NCBI RefSeq assembly: GCF_017968885.1
Contig: NZ_CP072913.1
Span: forward strand, 1,968,001 to 2,032,000
Direction of reading: 5' to 3'
Source: Pseudomonas sp. Tri1
GTDB taxonomy: Bacteria > Pseudomonadota > Gammaproteobacteria > Pseudomonadales > Pseudomonadaceae
Length of the DNA: 64,000 nucleotides
This document shows, piece after piece, positions 49,801-61,753 of the stretch. Made by a program: the position numbers and the translations under genes. The notes under the pieces were generated by a model. That model was not told where the DNA came from and ran no database searches. It saw nothing but the letters and a program-made list of their open reading frames with translations. Within the stretch, counting starts at the first letter, position 1. Each line of letters opens with the position of its first letter.

Positions 49801-52800
49801 CCAGCCGTTCGCCGCGCTGCTGGCCCAGGCCCGGGAAGCCACGCTCGGTGCCCAGGCCCATCAGGATCTGCCGTTCGAACAACTGCTCGAAGCGTTTCCC
49901 GAGGCGCGTGAGCAAGGCCTGTTCCAGGTGATGTTCAACCACCAGCAGCGTGACCTGGGCGCCTTGCGCCGCTTGCCGGGGCTATTGGCCGAAGAGTTGC
50001 CGTGGCACAGCCACGAAGCCAAGTTCGACCTGCAACTGCACAGCGAAGAGGATCGCAACGGCCGGCTGACGCTGTCGTTCGACTATGCCGACGAGCTGTT
50101 CGAAGCAGCGACCATCGCCCGGTTGGCGACGCATTACTGCAACCTGTTGCGGGCCGTCTGTGCCGATCCGCAGCAGGCCATCGGCGATGTGCCGTTGTTG
50201 AGCGTCGATGAATACACCCAACAGCAGCAGTGGGGCGCGGCCCCGTGCGCGCCGGCCTGCCAGTGGTTGCCGGAGCTGTTGAACGAGCAGGCCCGGCGTA
50301 CACCGCAGCGTACCGCGCTGCGGTGGGACGATGGTTGTCTGGATTACGCCGAACTGCACACCCAGGCCAATCGCCTGGCCCATTACCTGCGAGACAAAGG
50401 CGTCGGCCCGGACGTGTGCGTGGCGATTGCCGCCGAGCGTTCGCCGCAGTTGCTCATTGGCGTGCTGGCGATCATCAAGGCCGGCGGTGCCTACGTACCG
50501 CTGGATGCCGACTATCCGGCCGAACGCCTGGCCTACATGCTTGCCGACAGCGGCGTCGATCTGCTGCTGACGCAAACCGCGTTGCTCGAACGCTTGCCGG
50601 CCTGCGAGGGCGTCAGCGTCATCGCCATGGACGCCTTGCATTTGGAGCAATGGCCGAGCAACCCGCCGGGCCTGCACTTGCACGGCGATCACCTGGCTTA
50701 CGTGATCTACACCTCCGGCTCCACCGGCCAGCCGAAAGGCGTCGGCAACACCCACGCGGCCCTGGCCGAGCGCCTGCAATGGATGCAGGTCACTTACGCC
50801 CTGGACGAATCCGATGTGCTGATGCAAAAAGCGCCGATCAGCTTCGACGTGTCGGTGTGGGAATGCTTCTGGCCGCTGATCACCGGTAGCCAATTGGTGC
50901 TGGCCGGCCCGGGTGAACACCGCGACCCGCACCGCATCGCCCAGTTGGTCCGGCAATTTGGCGTGACCACGCTGCACTTCGTACCGCCGCTGCTGAGCCT
51001 GTTTATTGACGAACCCTTGAGCGCCCACTGCACCAGCCTGCGCCGGCTATTTTCTGGCGGCGAAGCCTTGCCGGCCGAGTTGCGCAACCGGGTGCTGGCG
51101 CAGCTGCCGTCGGCGCAACTGCACAATCGCTACGGCCCGACCGAAACCGCGATCAACGTCACCCATTGGCATTGCACCGAAGCCGATGGCGAGCGTTCGC
51201 CGATTGGTCGGCCGCTGGGCAATGTGCTGTGTCGGGTACTCGACAGTGAGCTCAGTCCCGTGCCGGTGGGTGTGCCGGGTGAGTTGTGCATCGGCGGCCA
51301 GGGCCTGGCCCGGGGTTATCTCGGGCGTCCGGGCTTGAGTGCCGAGCGTTTTGTCGCCGACCCGCTGGGCGCGGCGGGCGCGCGCTTGTACCGCACTGGC
51401 GACTTGGTGCGCTGGAGCGCCAATGGGGTGATCGAATACCTCGGCCGCCTCGACCAGCAGGTCAAGCTGCGTGGCTTCCGGGTCGAGCCGCAGGAAATCG
51501 AAGCGCGCCTGCTGGCTCAGGACGGTGTCGCCCAAGTGGCGGTGCTGGTGCGCGACACCTCGGCCGGCCCGCAGTTGATTGGCTATTACACCACTGCGCA
51601 GGTCACTGAAAGCGAGGATGCCCAGAGTGTTCGGCTGAAAACCGCCCTGGCCGCCGAACTGCCGGAATACATGGTGCCCGCGCAATTGCTGCGTCTGGAC
51701 GCCATGCCCCTGAGCCCGAGTGGCAAGCTCGACCGCCGCGCCTTGCCCGAACCGCAATGGCTGGTGCGCGAGCATGTCGAGCCGGTCAGTGCCCTTGAGC
51801 AGCAGATCGCGGGTATCTGGCGCGATGTGCTGGGTCTTGCGCGGGTGGGCCTGCGGGATGATTTCTTCGCGTTGGGCGGCCATTCGCTACTGGCGACCCA
51901 GATCGTTTCCCGCACCCGCCAGGCTTGCGACGTCGAGCTGCCGCTGCGCACCTTGTTCGAGGCCAGTGAGCTTGGCGCGTTTGCTGAACAGGTGCGCTTG
52001 ATCCAGGCCAACGGCCAGACCAACCGCCAGCCGCCCATCGAGCCGGTCGATCGTAGCCAACCGGTGCCGCTGTCCCATTCCCAGCAACGCATGTGGTTCC
52101 TTTGGCAGATGGAGCCGGACAGCCCGGCCTACAACGTTGGCGGCATGGCGCGCTTGCGCGGGGTGCTGGATGTCGGGCGTTTCGAGGCCGCGTTGCAGGC
52201 GTTGATCCTGCGCCACGAAACCCTGCGCACCACGTTCCCGAGCGTCGATGGCGTGGCCCGCCAGCAGGTGCACAGCGAGACAGGCCTGCGCATGGACTGG
52301 AAGGATTTCTCCATGCTGGCCGCCGACATTCGCCAGCAGCGAGTGCAACAACTGGCGGACAGCGAGGCCCACCAGCCCTTTGACCTGGAAACCGGGCCGC
52401 TGCTGCGAGCCTGCCTGGTCAAGACTGCCGAGCAGGAGCACTACTTTGTGCTGACCCTGCACCACATCGTCACCGAAGGCTGGGCGATGGACATTTTCGC
52501 CCGCGAGCTGAGCGCACTGTACGAAGCCTTTATCGACGACCGCGAATCACCGCTGGCACCCTTGCCGGTGCAGTATCTGGACTACAGCGTATGGCAGCGC
52601 CAATGGCTGGAATCCGGTGAGCGTCAACGGCAACTGGACTACTGGACCGGGCAACTGGGCCGTGAACACCCATTGTTGGAATTGCCCGGCGACCGCCCGC
52701 GTCCGCCCGTGCAAAGCCATCGCGGCGAGCTGTTGCGTTTTGACCTCAGCGATGACCTGGCCGCCCGGGTCCGCGCCTTCAACGCGCAACAGGGCTTGAC

Positions 52801-55800
52801 CCTGTTCATGACCATGACCGCCGCCCTGGCTGTTTTGCTTTATCGCTACAGTGGCCAGACCGACCTGCGCATCGGCGCGCCGGTGGCCAACCGTATTCGC
52901 CCGGAAAGCGAAGGGCTGATCGGTGCGTTCCTCAATACCCAGGTGCTGCGTTGCCAGCTCGACGGACAAATGTCGGTGGGCGAGTTGTTCGAGCAGGTGC
53001 GCCACACCGTGATCGAAGGCCAGTCCCACCAGGACTTGCCATTCGATCATCTGGTGGAAGCCCTGCAACCACCGCGCAGTGCCGCCTATAACCCGCTGTT
53101 CCAAGTGATGTGCAACGTGCAGCGCTGGGAGTTCCAGCAGAGCCGCATGCTGGCCGGCATGACCGTCGAATACCTGGTCAACGACGCCCGGGCGACCAAG
53201 TTCGACCTCAACCTGGAAGTCACCGACCTCGACCATCGCCTGGGTTGCTGCCTGACCTACAGCACCGACCTGTTCGACGAACCGCGCATCGCGCGCATGG
53301 CCGGGCACTGGCGCAATCTGTTGGAAGCCTTGCTGGTCGATCCGAGCCGACGGCTGAGCGAGCTGCCATTGCTGGACGCTGGCGAACAGCAACAACTGCT
53401 CGATAGCCTCGGTGTCGAACCCGGTGAACATCGCCTGGATCAATGCATTCATGAACTGTTCGACACACAGGTCCAGGCTCGACCCGACGCGCCGGCCCTG
53501 ACGTTTGCCGGGCAGACCCTGACTTATGCACAACTGAACAGCCGCGCCAATCGCCTGGCCTGGATGTTGCGCGAGCGGGGTGTCGGGCCGCAGGTGCGGG
53601 TCGGCCTGGCCCTGGAGCGTTCGCTGGAAATGGTCATCGGCCTGCTGGCGATCCTCAAGGCCGGCGGTGCCTACGTGCCGCTGGACCCGGAATATCCGTT
53701 GGACCGCCTGAGCTACATGATCGAGGACAGCGGCGTAGGCTTGCTGCTCAGCGACCGGGCGATGCTCCAGGCCCTCGGTGCGTTGCCTGAAGGTGTGGGT
53801 TGCTGGTGCCTGGAAGACGATTCGGCGGCCCTGGCGCAATATCCGGATCACCCACTGCCGTTGATCAACCTGCCGCAGCACCAGGCGTACCTGATCTACA
53901 CCTCCGGCTCCACCGGCAAGCCCAAGGGCGTGGTGGTGTCCCACGGTGAAATCGCCATGCATTGCCAGGCGGTGATCGAGCGCTTTGGCATGCGAGCGGA
54001 CGATTGCGAGCTGCATTTCTATTCCATCAACTTTGACGCCGCCACCGAGCGCCTGCTGGTGCCGCTGCTCAGCGGCGCCCAAGTGGTGCTGCGGGCCCAG
54101 GGACAGTGGGATGCCGAGGAAATCTGCGGGCTGATTCGCCAGCATGGCGTCAACATCCTGGGTTTCACCCCCAGCTATGGCAGCCAATTGGCGCAATGGT
54201 TGGCGACCCAAGGCCAAACCCTGCCAGTGCGCATGTGCATCACCGGCGGTGAAGCCCTGACCGGCGAGCACTTGCAACGCATTCGCGCTGGGTTCAGCCC
54301 GAGCCTGTTTTTCAACGCCTATGGTCCGACTGAAACCGTGGTCATGCCGTTGGCGAGCCTGGCCCCGGAGCAGTTGGAGACGGGCGCGGCCAGTGTGCCG
54401 ATTGGCAGTGTGATTGGCGCCCGGGTCGCCTACATCCTCGATGCTGACCTGGCGCTGGTGCCGCAAGGTGCCACGGGTGAGTTGTACGTCGGTGGCGCGG
54501 GATTGGCCCAGGGTTATCACCAACGCCCGGGCATGACCGCCGAGCGTTTCGTCGCCGACCCGTTCGCCGTCGCTGGCGGACGGCTCTATCGCACTGGCGA
54601 CCTGGTGCGCCAGCGTGCCGACGGTTTGGTGGAGTACCTGGGACGCATCGACCATCAGGTAAAAATCCGCGGTTTCCGCATCGAACTGGGAGAGATCGAA
54701 ACCCGCCTGCTGGAGCACGATGGGGTGCGCGAGGCCGTGGTATTGGCCCTCGACATGCCGGGGGGCAAGCAACTGGCTGGTTACCTGCTGACCGACATCG
54801 CCGAACAGGACGCCGACCGACAAGCGGCCCTGCGCGAAGCACTGAAAAACCACCTCAAGGCCCAACTGCCGGACTACATGGTGCCCACGCACCTGATCCT
54901 GCTGGCGAGCATGCCGCTGACCGCCAACGGCAAGCTCGATCGCCGCGCCTTGCCGATGCCCGATCCCGGACTCAATCGCCAACACTACGTGGCGCCGAGC
55001 AATGCCTTGGAACAGACCCTGGCGACGATCTGGTGCGAGGTGCTGAACGTGGGGCAAGTGGGCCTTAACGACAACTTCTTCGAGCTGGGCGGCGATTCGA
55101 TCCTGTCCATCCAGGTGGTCAGCCGCGCCCGGCAGCAGGGCATCCATTTCACCCCCCGCGACCTGTTCCAGCATCAGACCGTGCAGACCCTGGCCGCTGT
55201 TGCCAGCCACAGCCAGCAGGTGAGTGCCGAGCAGGGGCTGTTGGACGGTGAGGCCGCGCTGACGCCGATCCAGCACTGGTTCTTCGACAGCCAGATGCCC
55301 AACCGGCATCACTGGAACCAGGCATTGCTGCTGGAGCCGGCCGTCACCCTCGACCCTCATCTTCTGGAGCAGGCACTGCGCACGGTCTTCCAGCAGCACG
55401 ATGCCTTGCGCCTGGGCTTCGACGAGCGCGCCGGCCACTGGTGCGCCGAGCACCAACCATTGTCCGAAGCGGCGCTGTTGCAGACAGTATCCGTGGCGAG
55501 TGAGCAGGCCAGTGAAAGCGTGTTCGCCGAGACGCAGCGCAGTCTGAATCTGTCAACCGGCCCGCTGCTGCGCGCGGTACTGGCGCAGATGCCCGATGGT
55601 CGGCAACGGCTGCTGATCGCCATCCATCACCTGGTGGTCGACGGTGTGTCGTGGCGGGTGTTGATGGACGATTTGCAGACCGTCTACCGCCAGATCGCCG
55701 CGGGGCAAGCTGCCCGACTGCCGGCCAAGACCAGCCCGTTGCGGGACTGGGCCGCGCGCTTGCAGGCTTACGCCGGCAGCGAATCCCTGCGCGAGGAGCT

Positions 55801-58800
55801 GGGTTGGTGGCAGGCTCAGTTGAAAGGCCCGCAGGTGACGCTGCCTTGCGCGCGTCCTGACGGCGGGCTTCAGGAGCGTCACGCTGAAACGGTCAGCGTG
55901 CGCCTGGACGCTGAGCGCACCCGGCAGTTGTTGCAACAAGCGCCAAGTGCCTATCGCACTCAGGTCAACGACCTGCTGCTCACGGCGTTGGCCCGGGTGC
56001 TGTGCCGCTGCAGCGGCCAGGAGTCGGCCCTGGTCCAGCTTGAAGGCCACGGCCGCGAGGCGCTGTTCGAGGACATCGACCTGACCCGCACCGTGGGCTG
56101 GTTCACCAGCGTCTACCCGCTGCGCCTGAACCCGGTGGGTGACGACTTCAGCGCGTCGATCAAGGCGATCAAGGAGCAACTGCGCGCGGTGCCCCACAAG
56201 GGCCTGGGCTATGGCGTGCTGCGCTACCTGGCTGATTCGGCCATTGGTGAGGCGCTGGCCGGTCTGCCGTCAGCGGCGATCACGTTCAACTACCTGGGCC
56301 AGCTCGACCAGACCCTGGGGCAGGATGCGCTGTTCCAGCCGCTGGATGCGCCGTTGGGCGCAATCCATGATCCCGACGCGCCGCTCCCCAATGAGCTGAG
56401 CGTCGACAGCCAGGTCAGCGGTGGCGAGCTGGTGCTGCGCTGGACCTTCAGTGCCGAGCGCCATGACCGACAAGCCATTGCCACGTTGGCCGAAGCCTAC
56501 CTCGATGAGCTGCAACGCCTGATCGAACACTGCCTGACGGAGGAGGCGGGTGGGCTGACGCCTTCGGACTTCCCCCTGGCGAAACTGACCCAGGGCCAGC
56601 TCGACAGCCTGCCAGTGCCGGCCGGGCAGATCGAAGACGTCTATCCGCTGACGCCGATGCAGGAAGGCATGCTCCTGCACACGCTGCTGGAGCCGGGCAC
56701 CGGCCTGTACTACATGCAGGATCGCTACCGCATCAACAGTGAGCTCGATCCGCAGCGTTTCGCCCAGGCCTGGCAAGCGGTCATCGCCCGTCACGAAGCC
56801 TTGCGCGCCTCGTTCTGCTGGAACGTCGGTGAAGACATGCTGCAAATCATCCACAAGCCCGGTAGCACACCGGTGGATTATCTCGACTGGTCGCAAGTAC
56901 CCGAAGACGCGCAGGAAGCCAAACTCCAGGCGCTGCTCAAAAACGAGCGCGAGGCCGGTTTCGATCTGCTGAACCAGGCGCCGTTTCACCTGCGGCTGAT
57001 CCAGGTTGGCGCGGGGCGCTACTGGTTCATGATGAGCAACCACCACATCCTGATCGATGCCTGGTGCCGTTCGTTGCTGATGGATGACTTCTTCGAGCTC
57101 TACACCGCCCTGGGCGAAAACCGCGAAGCGCAACTGGCCGTGCCGCCGCGTTATCGCGACTACATCGGCTGGTTACAGCGCCAGAGCCTGGCCGAAGCCC
57201 GGCAGTGGTGGCAGCGCAACCTGCAAGGCTTTGCGCGGACCACGCCGATTCCCAGCGACCGGCCGTTCCTGCGCGAGCACGCCGGTGACAGCGGCGGCAT
57301 GATCGTCGGCGACTGCTACACCCGCCTCGATGCCCAAGACGGTGCGCGGTTGCGGGAGCTGGCCCAGGCCCATCAACTGACGGTCAACACCTTCGCCCAG
57401 GCGGCGTGGGCCCTGCTACTACGGCGAGTCAGCGGTGAGCGCGACGTGCTGTTCGGCGTCACCGTCGCCGGGCGTCCGGTGGAGTTGCCGCAGATGCAGC
57501 GCACGGTGGGGCTGTTCATCAACAGCATCGCCTTGCGGGTGCAGATGCCCGAGGACCACCAGCCATGCAGCGTGCGCCAGTGGCTCAGCGCCTTGCTCGA
57601 CAGCAACATGCAACTGCGCGAGTACGAATACCTGCCGCTGGTGAGCATCCAGGAGGTCAGCGAACTGCCCAAGGGCCAGCCGTTGTTCGACAGCTTGTTC
57701 GTGTTCGAGAACGCGCCGGTGGAAGTCTCGGTGCTGGACCGCGCCCAAAGCCTCAATGCCACTTCGGACTCGGGCCGCACCCACACCAACTTCCCGTTGA
57801 CGGCGGTCTGCTATCCAGGGGATGACCTGGGGCTGCACCTTTCGTATGACCAGCGTTACTTCGATGAGTCCACCGTCCAAGGCTTGCTCGGCGAGTTCAA
57901 GCGCTTGCTGCTGGCGCTGATGGAAGGTTTCCACGGTGATATGGCCGAGCTGCCGCTGATTGGCGCCGAAGAGCAGGCTTTCCTGATCGACGGCTGCAAC
58001 CAGAGTGAGCACGTCTATCCGCTGGAGCAGAGTTACGTAGAGCTGTTCGAGGCCCGGGTGGCGGCCCATCCGCACCGCATCGCCGTCAGTTGCCTGGACA
58101 CGAGCTACAGCTATGCCGAGTTGAATGCCCGCAGCAACCGCCTCGGCCACGCCTTGATCGCTTCCGGCGTCGGGCTCGATCAGCCGGTGGCGCTGCTGGC
58201 CGAACGAGATGCGGACCTGCTGGGCATGATCATCGGCAGCTTCAAGGCCGGTGCCGGTTACCTGCCACTGGATCCGGGCCTGCCGAGCCAGCGCCTGAGC
58301 CGCATCATCGAACTGAGCCGCACGCCGCTGCTGGTTTGTTCCCAGGCCTGTCAGGCCCAGGCGCTGGCGCTGCTGGAGGAGTTCGCCTGTGCCGGGCGGC
58401 CGAAGTTGCTGGTGTGGGAAGCCATCCAGGCCAGCGCTGTGTCGCAGGAAAACCCCGGCGTCTACAGCGGGCCGGACAACCTGGCCTACGTGATCTACAC
58501 CTCCGGCTCCACCGGGCTGCCCAAAGGCGTGATGGTGGAGCAGCGCGGCATGCTCAACAACCAGCTCAGCAAAGTGCCGTACCTGGCGCTGAGCGAGGCG
58601 GATGTGATCGCCCAGACCGCGTCTCAGAGTTTCGATATTTCCGTGTGGCAGTTCCTCGCCGCGCCGTTGTTCGGCGCCCGGGTCGACATAGTGCCCAATG
58701 CCATCGCCCACGACCCGCAAGGGTTGCTGGAGCATGTACAGCGCCAGGGCATCAGCGTGCTGGAAAGCGTACCGTCGCTGATCCAGGGCATGCTCGCCCA

Positions 58801-59875
58801 GGAGCGTATCGGCCTGGATGGCCTGCGCTGGATGCTGCCCACCGGCGAAGCAATGCCGCCGGAGCTGGCCCATCAATGGCTGTTGCGTTACCCGGACATC
58901 GGCCTGGTGAACGCCTACGGTCCGGCGGAGTGCTCGGATGACGTGGCGTTCTTCCGGGTCGACCTGGCCTCGACCCGTGGTACGTATCTGCCGATTGGCA
59001 CACCCACCGACAACAACCGTTTGTACCTGCTCGACGGCGCGCTGGACCTGGTGCCGTTGGGTGCGGTGGGTGAGTTGTGCGTGGCGGGCACCGGGGTTGG
59101 GCGCGGTTATGTCAGCGATCCGTTGCGCACCGCACCGGTGTTCGTGCCCAATCCTTTCGGCGCGCCGGGGGAGCGTTTGTACCGTACCGGCGACCTGGCA
59201 CGGCGGCGCAGCGACGGGGTCTTGGAGTACGTCGGGCGCATCGACCATCAGGTGAAGATTCGTGGCTACCGCATCGAATTGGGAGAGATCGAAGCGCGAC
59301 TGCATGAACAACCCGAGGTGCGCGATGGAGCGGTGGGTGTGCAGGAGGGCGTCAACGGCAAACATCTGGTGGGTTACCTGGTGGCCGCCGACACGGCGCT
59401 GAACCCGAGCGAACGCCTGGAGCGCATCAAGCAGCGCCTGCGCAGTGAATTGCCGGAATACATGGTGCCGCTGCACTGGTTGTGGCTCGATCGCCTGCCC
59501 CTCAACGCCAACGGCAAACTCGACCGCAAAGCCTTGCCGGCCCTGGAGATCGGCCAGTTGCAAAGCCACGACTACCAGGCGCCTGCCAACGAACTGGAGC
59601 AGACCCTGGCGGACATCTGGGCCCAGGTGCTGAAAGTCGAGCGAGTGGGGGTGCGGGACAACTTCTTTGAACTGGGTGGTCATTCCCTGCTGGCGACGCA
59701 AATCGCCTCGCGGGTGCAAAAAGCCCTGCAACGCAACGTGCCGCTGCGGGCGATGTTCGAATGCAGCACGGTGCAGGAACTGGCCGACTACATCGATGGC
59801 TTGGCGGCCAGTGAGATCACTGAGGAGAAGGTGGATCGGTTGAATGATTTGATGGCGGAATTGGAAGGATTGTAG
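46889..59875 (+). CDS. pvdL: Pyoverdine chromophore non-ribosomal peptide synthetase PvdL
   Basis: The 4328-residue enzyme starts the pyoverdine precursor. Domain order with rough residues: acyl-CoA ligase (15-570), carrier (580-650), condensation (665-1110, HHIIADG), adenylation A1 (1130-1610), carrier (1635-1705), condensation (1720-2170, HHIVTEG), A2 (2190-2690), carrier (2705-2775, GGDSI), epimerase (2785-3225, HHLVVDG), condensation (3250-3690, HHILIDA), A3 (3710-4220), carrier (4235-4305). There is no thioesterase, as expected for PvdL, which hands its product to the next synthetase. The known order of substrates is fatty acid, Glu, D-Tyr, Dab. By my alignment A3 reads D-I-W-E-L-T-A-D-D, the 2,4-diaminobutyrate code. 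The start at 46889 has AGGA 6 bases upstream and follows the PvdS box; the earlier in-frame start lies upstream of that promoter. Confidence 0.96.
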   Translation: MTDAFELPSTLAHALQRRAALTPDRVALRFLADTAEQGVVLSYRELDLRARTIAAALQAEAAFGERAVLLFPSGPDYVAAFFGCLYAGVIAVPAYPPESTRRHHQERLLSIIADAEPRLLLTSSDLREPLQAIESAPPVLCVDTLDPAIAGQWQAPTLQDDDIAFLQYTSGSTALPKGVQVSHGNLVANESLIRHGFGIDVNPDDVIVSWLPLYHDMGLIGGLLQPVFSGVPCVLMSPAYFLARPLRWLEAISEYGGTISGGPDFAYRLCSERVSDSALQRLDLSGWRVAYSGSEPIRLDTLERFADKFAPCGFTPDNFMASYGLAEATLFVAGTPRRHGIPLLRLDDAALAQNRAEPGQGCAVMSCGVSQPGHAVLIVEPTTLQPLADNQVGELWASGPSIAHGYWRNPEASAKTFVQHDGSTWLRTGDLAFRRDGELFVTGRLKDLLIVRGHNLYPQDIEQTVEREVDVVRKGRVAAFAVNDGGEEGIGIAAEISRSVQKILPPEALINAIRQAVAEACQQAPSVVALLNPGALPKTSSGKLQRSACRTRLADGSLDSYALFPFAEVEGARKATPSSPLQALIGQVWCEQLQVQQVQADDHFFLLGGNSIAATQVIARLREALGLELNLRLLFEAPTLAEFAAAVANQQQDGGQAQGAISLLPRHEALPQSLAQNRLWITWQLDPTSHAYNIPGALHLRGELDEAALRVSFQQLIQRHESLRTRFLEREGVALQQVDPAGEFKLQVIDLRDVPADQREARARQVREDEAAIPFDLEKGPLLRVSVLRLDDDDQQLLVTLHHIIADGWSMNLLIDEFSRLYAAACQGQLAVLAPLPLQYADYGSWQRQWLAQGEAGRQLTYWKQQLGDDHPTLALSTDHPRSAQHLRSAARHSLRLDKGLGDALRQVAQAHEATPFMLLLAAFQALLQRYTGQSDIRIGVPNANRPRLETQGLIGFFINTQVLRGQVDSRQPFAALLAQAREATLGAQAHQDLPFEQLLEAFPEAREQGLFQVMFNHQQRDLGALRRLPGLLAEELPWHSHEAKFDLQLHSEEDRNGRLTLSFDYADELFEAATIARLATHYCNLLRAVCADPQQAIGDVPLLSVDEYTQQQQWGAAPCAPACQWLPELLNEQARRTPQRTALRWDDGCLDYAELHTQANRLAHYLRDKGVGPDVCVAIAAERSPQLLIGVLAIIKAGGAYVPLDADYPAERLAYMLADSGVDLLLTQTALLERLPACEGVSVIAMDALHLEQWPSNPPGLHLHGDHLAYVIYTSGSTGQPKGVGNTHAALAERLQWMQVTYALDESDVLMQKAPISFDVSVWECFWPLITGSQLVLAGPGEHRDPHRIAQLVRQFGVTTLHFVPPLLSLFIDEPLSAHCTSLRRLFSGGEALPAELRNRVLAQLPSAQLHNRYGPTETAINVTHWHCTEADGERSPIGRPLGNVLCRVLDSELSPVPVGVPGELCIGGQGLARGYLGRPGLSAERFVADPLGAAGARLYRTGDLVRWSANGVIEYLGRLDQQVKLRGFRVEPQEIEARLLAQDGVAQVAVLVRDTSAGPQLIGYYTTAQVTESEDAQSVRLKTALAAELPEYMVPAQLLRLDAMPLSPSGKLDRRALPEPQWLVREHVEPVSALEQQIAGIWRDVLGLARVGLRDDFFALGGHSLLATQIVSRTRQACDVELPLRTLFEASELGAFAEQVRLIQANGQTNRQPPIEPVDRSQPVPLSHSQQRMWFLWQMEPDSPAYNVGGMARLRGVLDVGRFEAALQALILRHETLRTTFPSVDGVARQQVHSETGLRMDWKDFSMLAADIRQQRVQQLADSEAHQPFDLETGPLLRACLVKTAEQEHYFVLTLHHIVTEGWAMDIFARELSALYEAFIDDRESPLAPLPVQYLDYSVWQRQWLESGERQRQLDYWTGQLGREHPLLELPGDRPRPPVQSHRGELLRFDLSDDLAARVRAFNAQQGLTLFMTMTAALAVLLYRYSGQTDLRIGAPVANRIRPESEGLIGAFLNTQVLRCQLDGQMSVGELFEQVRHTVIEGQSHQDLPFDHLVEALQPPRSAAYNPLFQVMCNVQRWEFQQSRMLAGMTVEYLVNDARATKFDLNLEVTDLDHRLGCCLTYSTDLFDEPRIARMAGHWRNLLEALLVDPSRRLSELPLLDAGEQQQLLDSLGVEPGEHRLDQCIHELFDTQVQARPDAPALTFAGQTLTYAQLNSRANRLAWMLRERGVGPQVRVGLALERSLEMVIGLLAILKAGGAYVPLDPEYPLDRLSYMIEDSGVGLLLSDRAMLQALGALPEGVGCWCLEDDSAALAQYPDHPLPLINLPQHQAYLIYTSGSTGKPKGVVVSHGEIAMHCQAVIERFGMRADDCELHFYSINFDAATERLLVPLLSGAQVVLRAQGQWDAEEICGLIRQHGVNILGFTPSYGSQLAQWLATQGQTLPVRMCITGGEALTGEHLQRIRAGFSPSLFFNAYGPTETVVMPLASLAPEQLETGAASVPIGSVIGARVAYILDADLALVPQGATGELYVGGAGLAQGYHQRPGMTAERFVADPFAVAGGRLYRTGDLVRQRADGLVEYLGRIDHQVKIRGFRIELGEIETRLLEHDGVREAVVLALDMPGGKQLAGYLLTDIAEQDADRQAALREALKNHLKAQLPDYMVPTHLILLASMPLTANGKLDRRALPMPDPGLNRQHYVAPSNALEQTLATIWCEVLNVGQVGLNDNFFELGGDSILSIQVVSRARQQGIHFTPRDLFQHQTVQTLAAVASHSQQVSAEQGLLDGEAALTPIQHWFFDSQMPNRHHWNQALLLEPAVTLDPHLLEQALRTVFQQHDALRLGFDERAGHWCAEHQPLSEAALLQTVSVASEQASESVFAETQRSLNLSTGPLLRAVLAQMPDGRQRLLIAIHHLVVDGVSWRVLMDDLQTVYRQIAAGQAARLPAKTSPLRDWAARLQAYAGSESLREELGWWQAQLKGPQVTLPCARPDGGLQERHAETVSVRLDAERTRQLLQQAPSAYRTQVNDLLLTALARVLCRCSGQESALVQLEGHGREALFEDIDLTRTVGWFTSVYPLRLNPVGDDFSASIKAIKEQLRAVPHKGLGYGVLRYLADSAIGEALAGLPSAAITFNYLGQLDQTLGQDALFQPLDAPLGAIHDPDAPLPNELSVDSQVSGGELVLRWTFSAERHDRQAIATLAEAYLDELQRLIEHCLTEEAGGLTPSDFPLAKLTQGQLDSLPVPAGQIEDVYPLTPMQEGMLLHTLLEPGTGLYYMQDRYRINSELDPQRFAQAWQAVIARHEALRASFCWNVGEDMLQIIHKPGSTPVDYLDWSQVPEDAQEAKLQALLKNEREAGFDLLNQAPFHLRLIQVGAGRYWFMMSNHHILIDAWCRSLLMDDFFELYTALGENREAQLAVPPRYRDYIGWLQRQSLAEARQWWQRNLQGFARTTPIPSDRPFLREHAGDSGGMIVGDCYTRLDAQDGARLRELAQAHQLTVNTFAQAAWALLLRRVSGERDVLFGVTVAGRPVELPQMQRTVGLFINSIALRVQMPEDHQPCSVRQWLSALLDSNMQLREYEYLPLVSIQEVSELPKGQPLFDSLFVFENAPVEVSVLDRAQSLNATSDSGRTHTNFPLTAVCYPGDDLGLHLSYDQRYFDESTVQGLLGEFKRLLLALMEGFHGDMAELPLIGAEEQAFLIDGCNQSEHVYPLEQSYVELFEARVAAHPHRIAVSCLDTSYSYAELNARSNRLGHALIASGVGLDQPVALLAERDADLLGMIIGSFKAGAGYLPLDPGLPSQRLSRIIELSRTPLLVCSQACQAQALALLEEFACAGRPKLLVWEAIQASAVSQENPGVYSGPDNLAYVIYTSGSTGLPKGVMVEQRGMLNNQLSKVPYLALSEADVIAQTASQSFDISVWQFLAAPLFGARVDIVPNAIAHDPQGLLEHVQRQGISVLESVPSLIQGMLAQERIGLDGLRWMLPTGEAMPPELAHQWLLRYPDIGLVNAYGPAECSDDVAFFRVDLASTRGTYLPIGTPTDNNRLYLLDGALDLVPLGAVGELCVAGTGVGRGYVSDPLRTAPVFVPNPFGAPGERLYRTGDLARRRSDGVLEYVGRIDHQVKIRGYRIELGEIEARLHEQPEVRDGAVGVQEGVNGKHLVGYLVAADTALNPSERLERIKQRLRSELPEYMVPLHWLWLDRLPLNANGKLDRKALPALEIGQLQSHDYQAPANELEQTLADIWAQVLKVERVGVRDNFFELGGHSLLATQIASRVQKALQRNVPLRAMFECSTVQELADYIDGLAASEITEEKVDRLNDLMAELEGL

Positions 59876-59900
59876 TTTTGCGGCGTCTATAAGGGGCCTC

Positions 59901-59975
59901 ATCGCGAGCAGGCTCGCTCCCACAAGGGATTTGTGATCACCGCGAACCCAGTGTGGGAGCGAGCTTGCTCGCGAT
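59901..59975. repeat. REPIN after pvdL
   Basis: Two canonical REP units (59901-59924 and 59952-59975) face each other between pvdL and the hydrolase gene. Confidence 0.9.
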
Positions 59976-60074
59976 GGCGTCATGACTAACACCGCAAAGC
60001 CCTAGGTTGACGCCTCACCCTGTACGGCTCAGTCTTCCCAAGGCTTTCCCTCACTCAAAACAAGGAGGTCATCA

Positions 60075-60881
60075 ATGCCCTTTTCAATTATTGACGGACA
60101 ACCGCTTCATTACCTGGACCAAGGCCAGGGCCCGGTGGTGTTGCTGGGCAGCAGCTATCTGTGGGACCACACCATGTGGGCGCCGCAGATCGAGGTGTTG
60201 TCCCGGCATTATCGGGTCATTGCCCTGGATCTATGGGGTCACGGCCAGTCCGGGCAGTTGCCTGAGGGCACGGCTTCCCTGGACGACCTGGCCCGCCAGG
60301 CATTGACGTTGATGGACCGCCTGGACATCGACTGCTTCAATCTGGTCGGGCTCTCGGTCGGCGGGATGTGGGGCACGCGCCTGGCGCTGGCTGCGCCGAA
60401 TCGGATCAAGTCCCTGGTGCTGATGGACACCTACGTGGGCGTCGAGCCGGAGCCGACCCGCCAGTATTATTTCTCGCTATTCGACAAGATCCAAGCCAGC
60501 GGCAGCGTTCCCGAACCGTTGCTAGACATCATCGTGCCGATCTTCTTCCGGCCGGGCATCGATCCGCAGTCGGCGCTCTACCAGCAGTTCCGCGCCACGC
60601 TGGCCGCGCTGCCGGCCGACCGCCTGCGCAACAGCATCGTGCCCCTGGGGCGGATCATTTTCGGTCGGGACGACATCCTGCCACGCCTGCATGAACTGGA
60701 TGCCAAGCGCACAACGGTGATGTTCGGCGACCAGGACAAACCGCGCCCACCGTCCGAGTCGCTGGAAATGGCCGAGCTGATCGGTTGCCCCCATATACTG
60801 ATCCCGGAGGCGGGGCATATCTCCAACCTGGAGAACCCGGAGTTCGTGAATCGGACATTGCTGGGGTTATTGCGCAGCTGA
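60075..60881 (+). CDS. Alpha/beta hydrolase
   Basis: The 268-residue protein has the alpha/beta hydrolase fold: oxyanion-hole region GQGPVVLLGSSYLWD (residues 17-31), nucleophile elbow GLSVGG with the Ser near residue 95, and the catalytic His in EAGHISN (near residue 247). A lid region rich in aromatic residues lies between about 125 and 190. There is no signal peptide. The closest functional groups are 3-oxoadipate enol-lactonase-like and haloalkane-dehalogenase-like esterases; substrate unknown. AAGGAGGT lies upstream of the ATG. It follows pvdL on the same strand, but a 200-base gap with a REPIN argues against cotranscription. A link to pyoverdine is not shown. Confidence 0.85.
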   Translation: MPFSIIDGQPLHYLDQGQGPVVLLGSSYLWDHTMWAPQIEVLSRHYRVIALDLWGHGQSGQLPEGTASLDDLARQALTLMDRLDIDCFNLVGLSVGGMWGTRLALAAPNRIKSLVLMDTYVGVEPEPTRQYYFSLFDKIQASGSVPEPLLDIIVPIFFRPGIDPQSALYQQFRATLAALPADRLRNSIVPLGRIIFGRDDILPRLHELDAKRTTVMFGDQDKPRPPSESLEMAELIGCPHILIPEAGHISNLENPEFVNRTLLGLLRS

Positions 60882-60890
60882 TCCACCGTC

Positions 60891-60965
60891 ATCGCGAGCA
60901 AGCTCGCTCCCACATTGGGTCTGCGTCGATCACAAGTACCCTGTGGGAGCGAGCTTGCTCGCGAT
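60891..60965. repeat. REPIN between the hydrolase and dsbG genes
   Basis: Two canonical REP units (60891-60914 and 60942-60965) face each other between two convergent genes. With the pair at 59901 they bracket the hydrolase gene. Confidence 0.9.
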
Positions 60966-60985
60966 GAGTCCCATCCTTGATGGGC

Positions 60986-61753
60986 TCACTTCGGCCCGAG
61001 AATCTTCACCAGTTTGTCTGGCGATGGCGCGCCTTGTTGCTGTTGCAGTTCGCCTTTGTCATCCAGATAGAAAATCGCCGGGGTGGCGGACAGTTCCAGC
61101 TCGTCCATCAACTGTTGGTTGGCGTCGAGTTTGGCCTGGATGGCCGCCGGGATGTCCTTGAGGGGCTTGAGCACGCTGCCCTTGCCGGCCTTTTCATGCT
61201 CCGCCAGGGCTTTTTCCGGGTCCTTGGCGGCCAGTAAGGCGGCGGATTTACCAGGGCTGTCTTCGCGGATGATGCCGACCATGATGTGGCGTAACTGCAC
61301 CTTGCCGGCCTTGACCCATGGCCGCGCCTGTTCCCAGAACATGTTGCAGTACGGGCAGTTCGGGTCACTGAACAGGTACACCGTGCGCGGTGCGTCCTGG
61401 TTGCCGTCGGCGATCCAGTTGCTCGTCTGCATCTTTGCCCAGACTTCCTTGGCCATCGGCGCATAGACCAGTTTTTGCAGCGGCTCCACGCTCAGGTCCT
61501 TGCCGTCGGCATCGTACAGGTTGCCCAGCAGGACGTGCTGGCCATCCGGCGTCAGGTACAGCGCCATGCCGCGGTTCTGGTATTGCGCCGCGTAACCGCG
61601 AAGGCCGTCCGGTGCCTCGAAGGTGCCGACGATTTTCGCGCCCTTGGCTTCGATCTTCTTGATGGCCGCAGGCAGTTCTTCGGCCTGTAGCAGCGGGGCC
61701 TGCGACAGCGTGGCGGCGACGGCCAGGGTCAGCAGGTGGCGGAGGCGGGGCAT
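60986..61753 (-). CDS. dsbG: Periplasmic thiol:disulfide isomerase DsbG
   Basis: The 255-residue protein has a signal peptide (about residues 1-24) followed by a DsbC/DsbG N-terminal dimerisation domain and a thioredoxin domain with the active site CPYC (FSDPNCPYCNMFWEQAR, near residue 133). The cis-Pro loop is SATPAIFYLDD (near residue 224). DsbG shuffles disulfides and protects single cysteines from sulfenic acid formation; it is kept reduced by DsbD. It is the last gene of a dsbD-tlpA-dsbG operon, overlapping the upstream gene by 25 bases. The start has AAGGAAACCGCC upstream. P. aeruginosa has the same set under the copper-sensing DsbRS pair, as I recall. Confidence 0.93.
   Translation of the reverse strand: MPRLRHLLTLAVAATLSQAPLLQAEELPAAIKKIEAKGAKIVGTFEAPDGLRGYAAQYQNRGMALYLTPDGQHVLLGNLYDADGKDLSVEPLQKLVYAPMAKEVWAKMQTSNWIADGNQDAPRTVYLFSDPNCPYCNMFWEQARPWVKAGKVQLRHIMVGIIREDSPGKSAALLAAKDPEKALAEHEKAGKGSVLKPLKDIPAAIQAKLDANQQLMDELELSATPAIFYLDDKGELQQQQGAPSPDKLVKILGPK

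Noticed and set aside
48017..49942. Minus-strand open frame of 641 codons opposite the start of pvdL
   Set aside because: Same reason; it is antisense to the acyl-CoA ligase and first condensation domains and has no recognisable protein.
52547..59992. Minus-strand open frames of 969 and 857 codons opposite pvdL
   Set aside because: They are antisense to a conserved NRPS, show no domain, and arise from high GC at third positions.
59901..60965. Repeat array resembling CRISPR
   Set aside because: The units are inverted REP pairs at gene ends, without regular spacers or cas genes.
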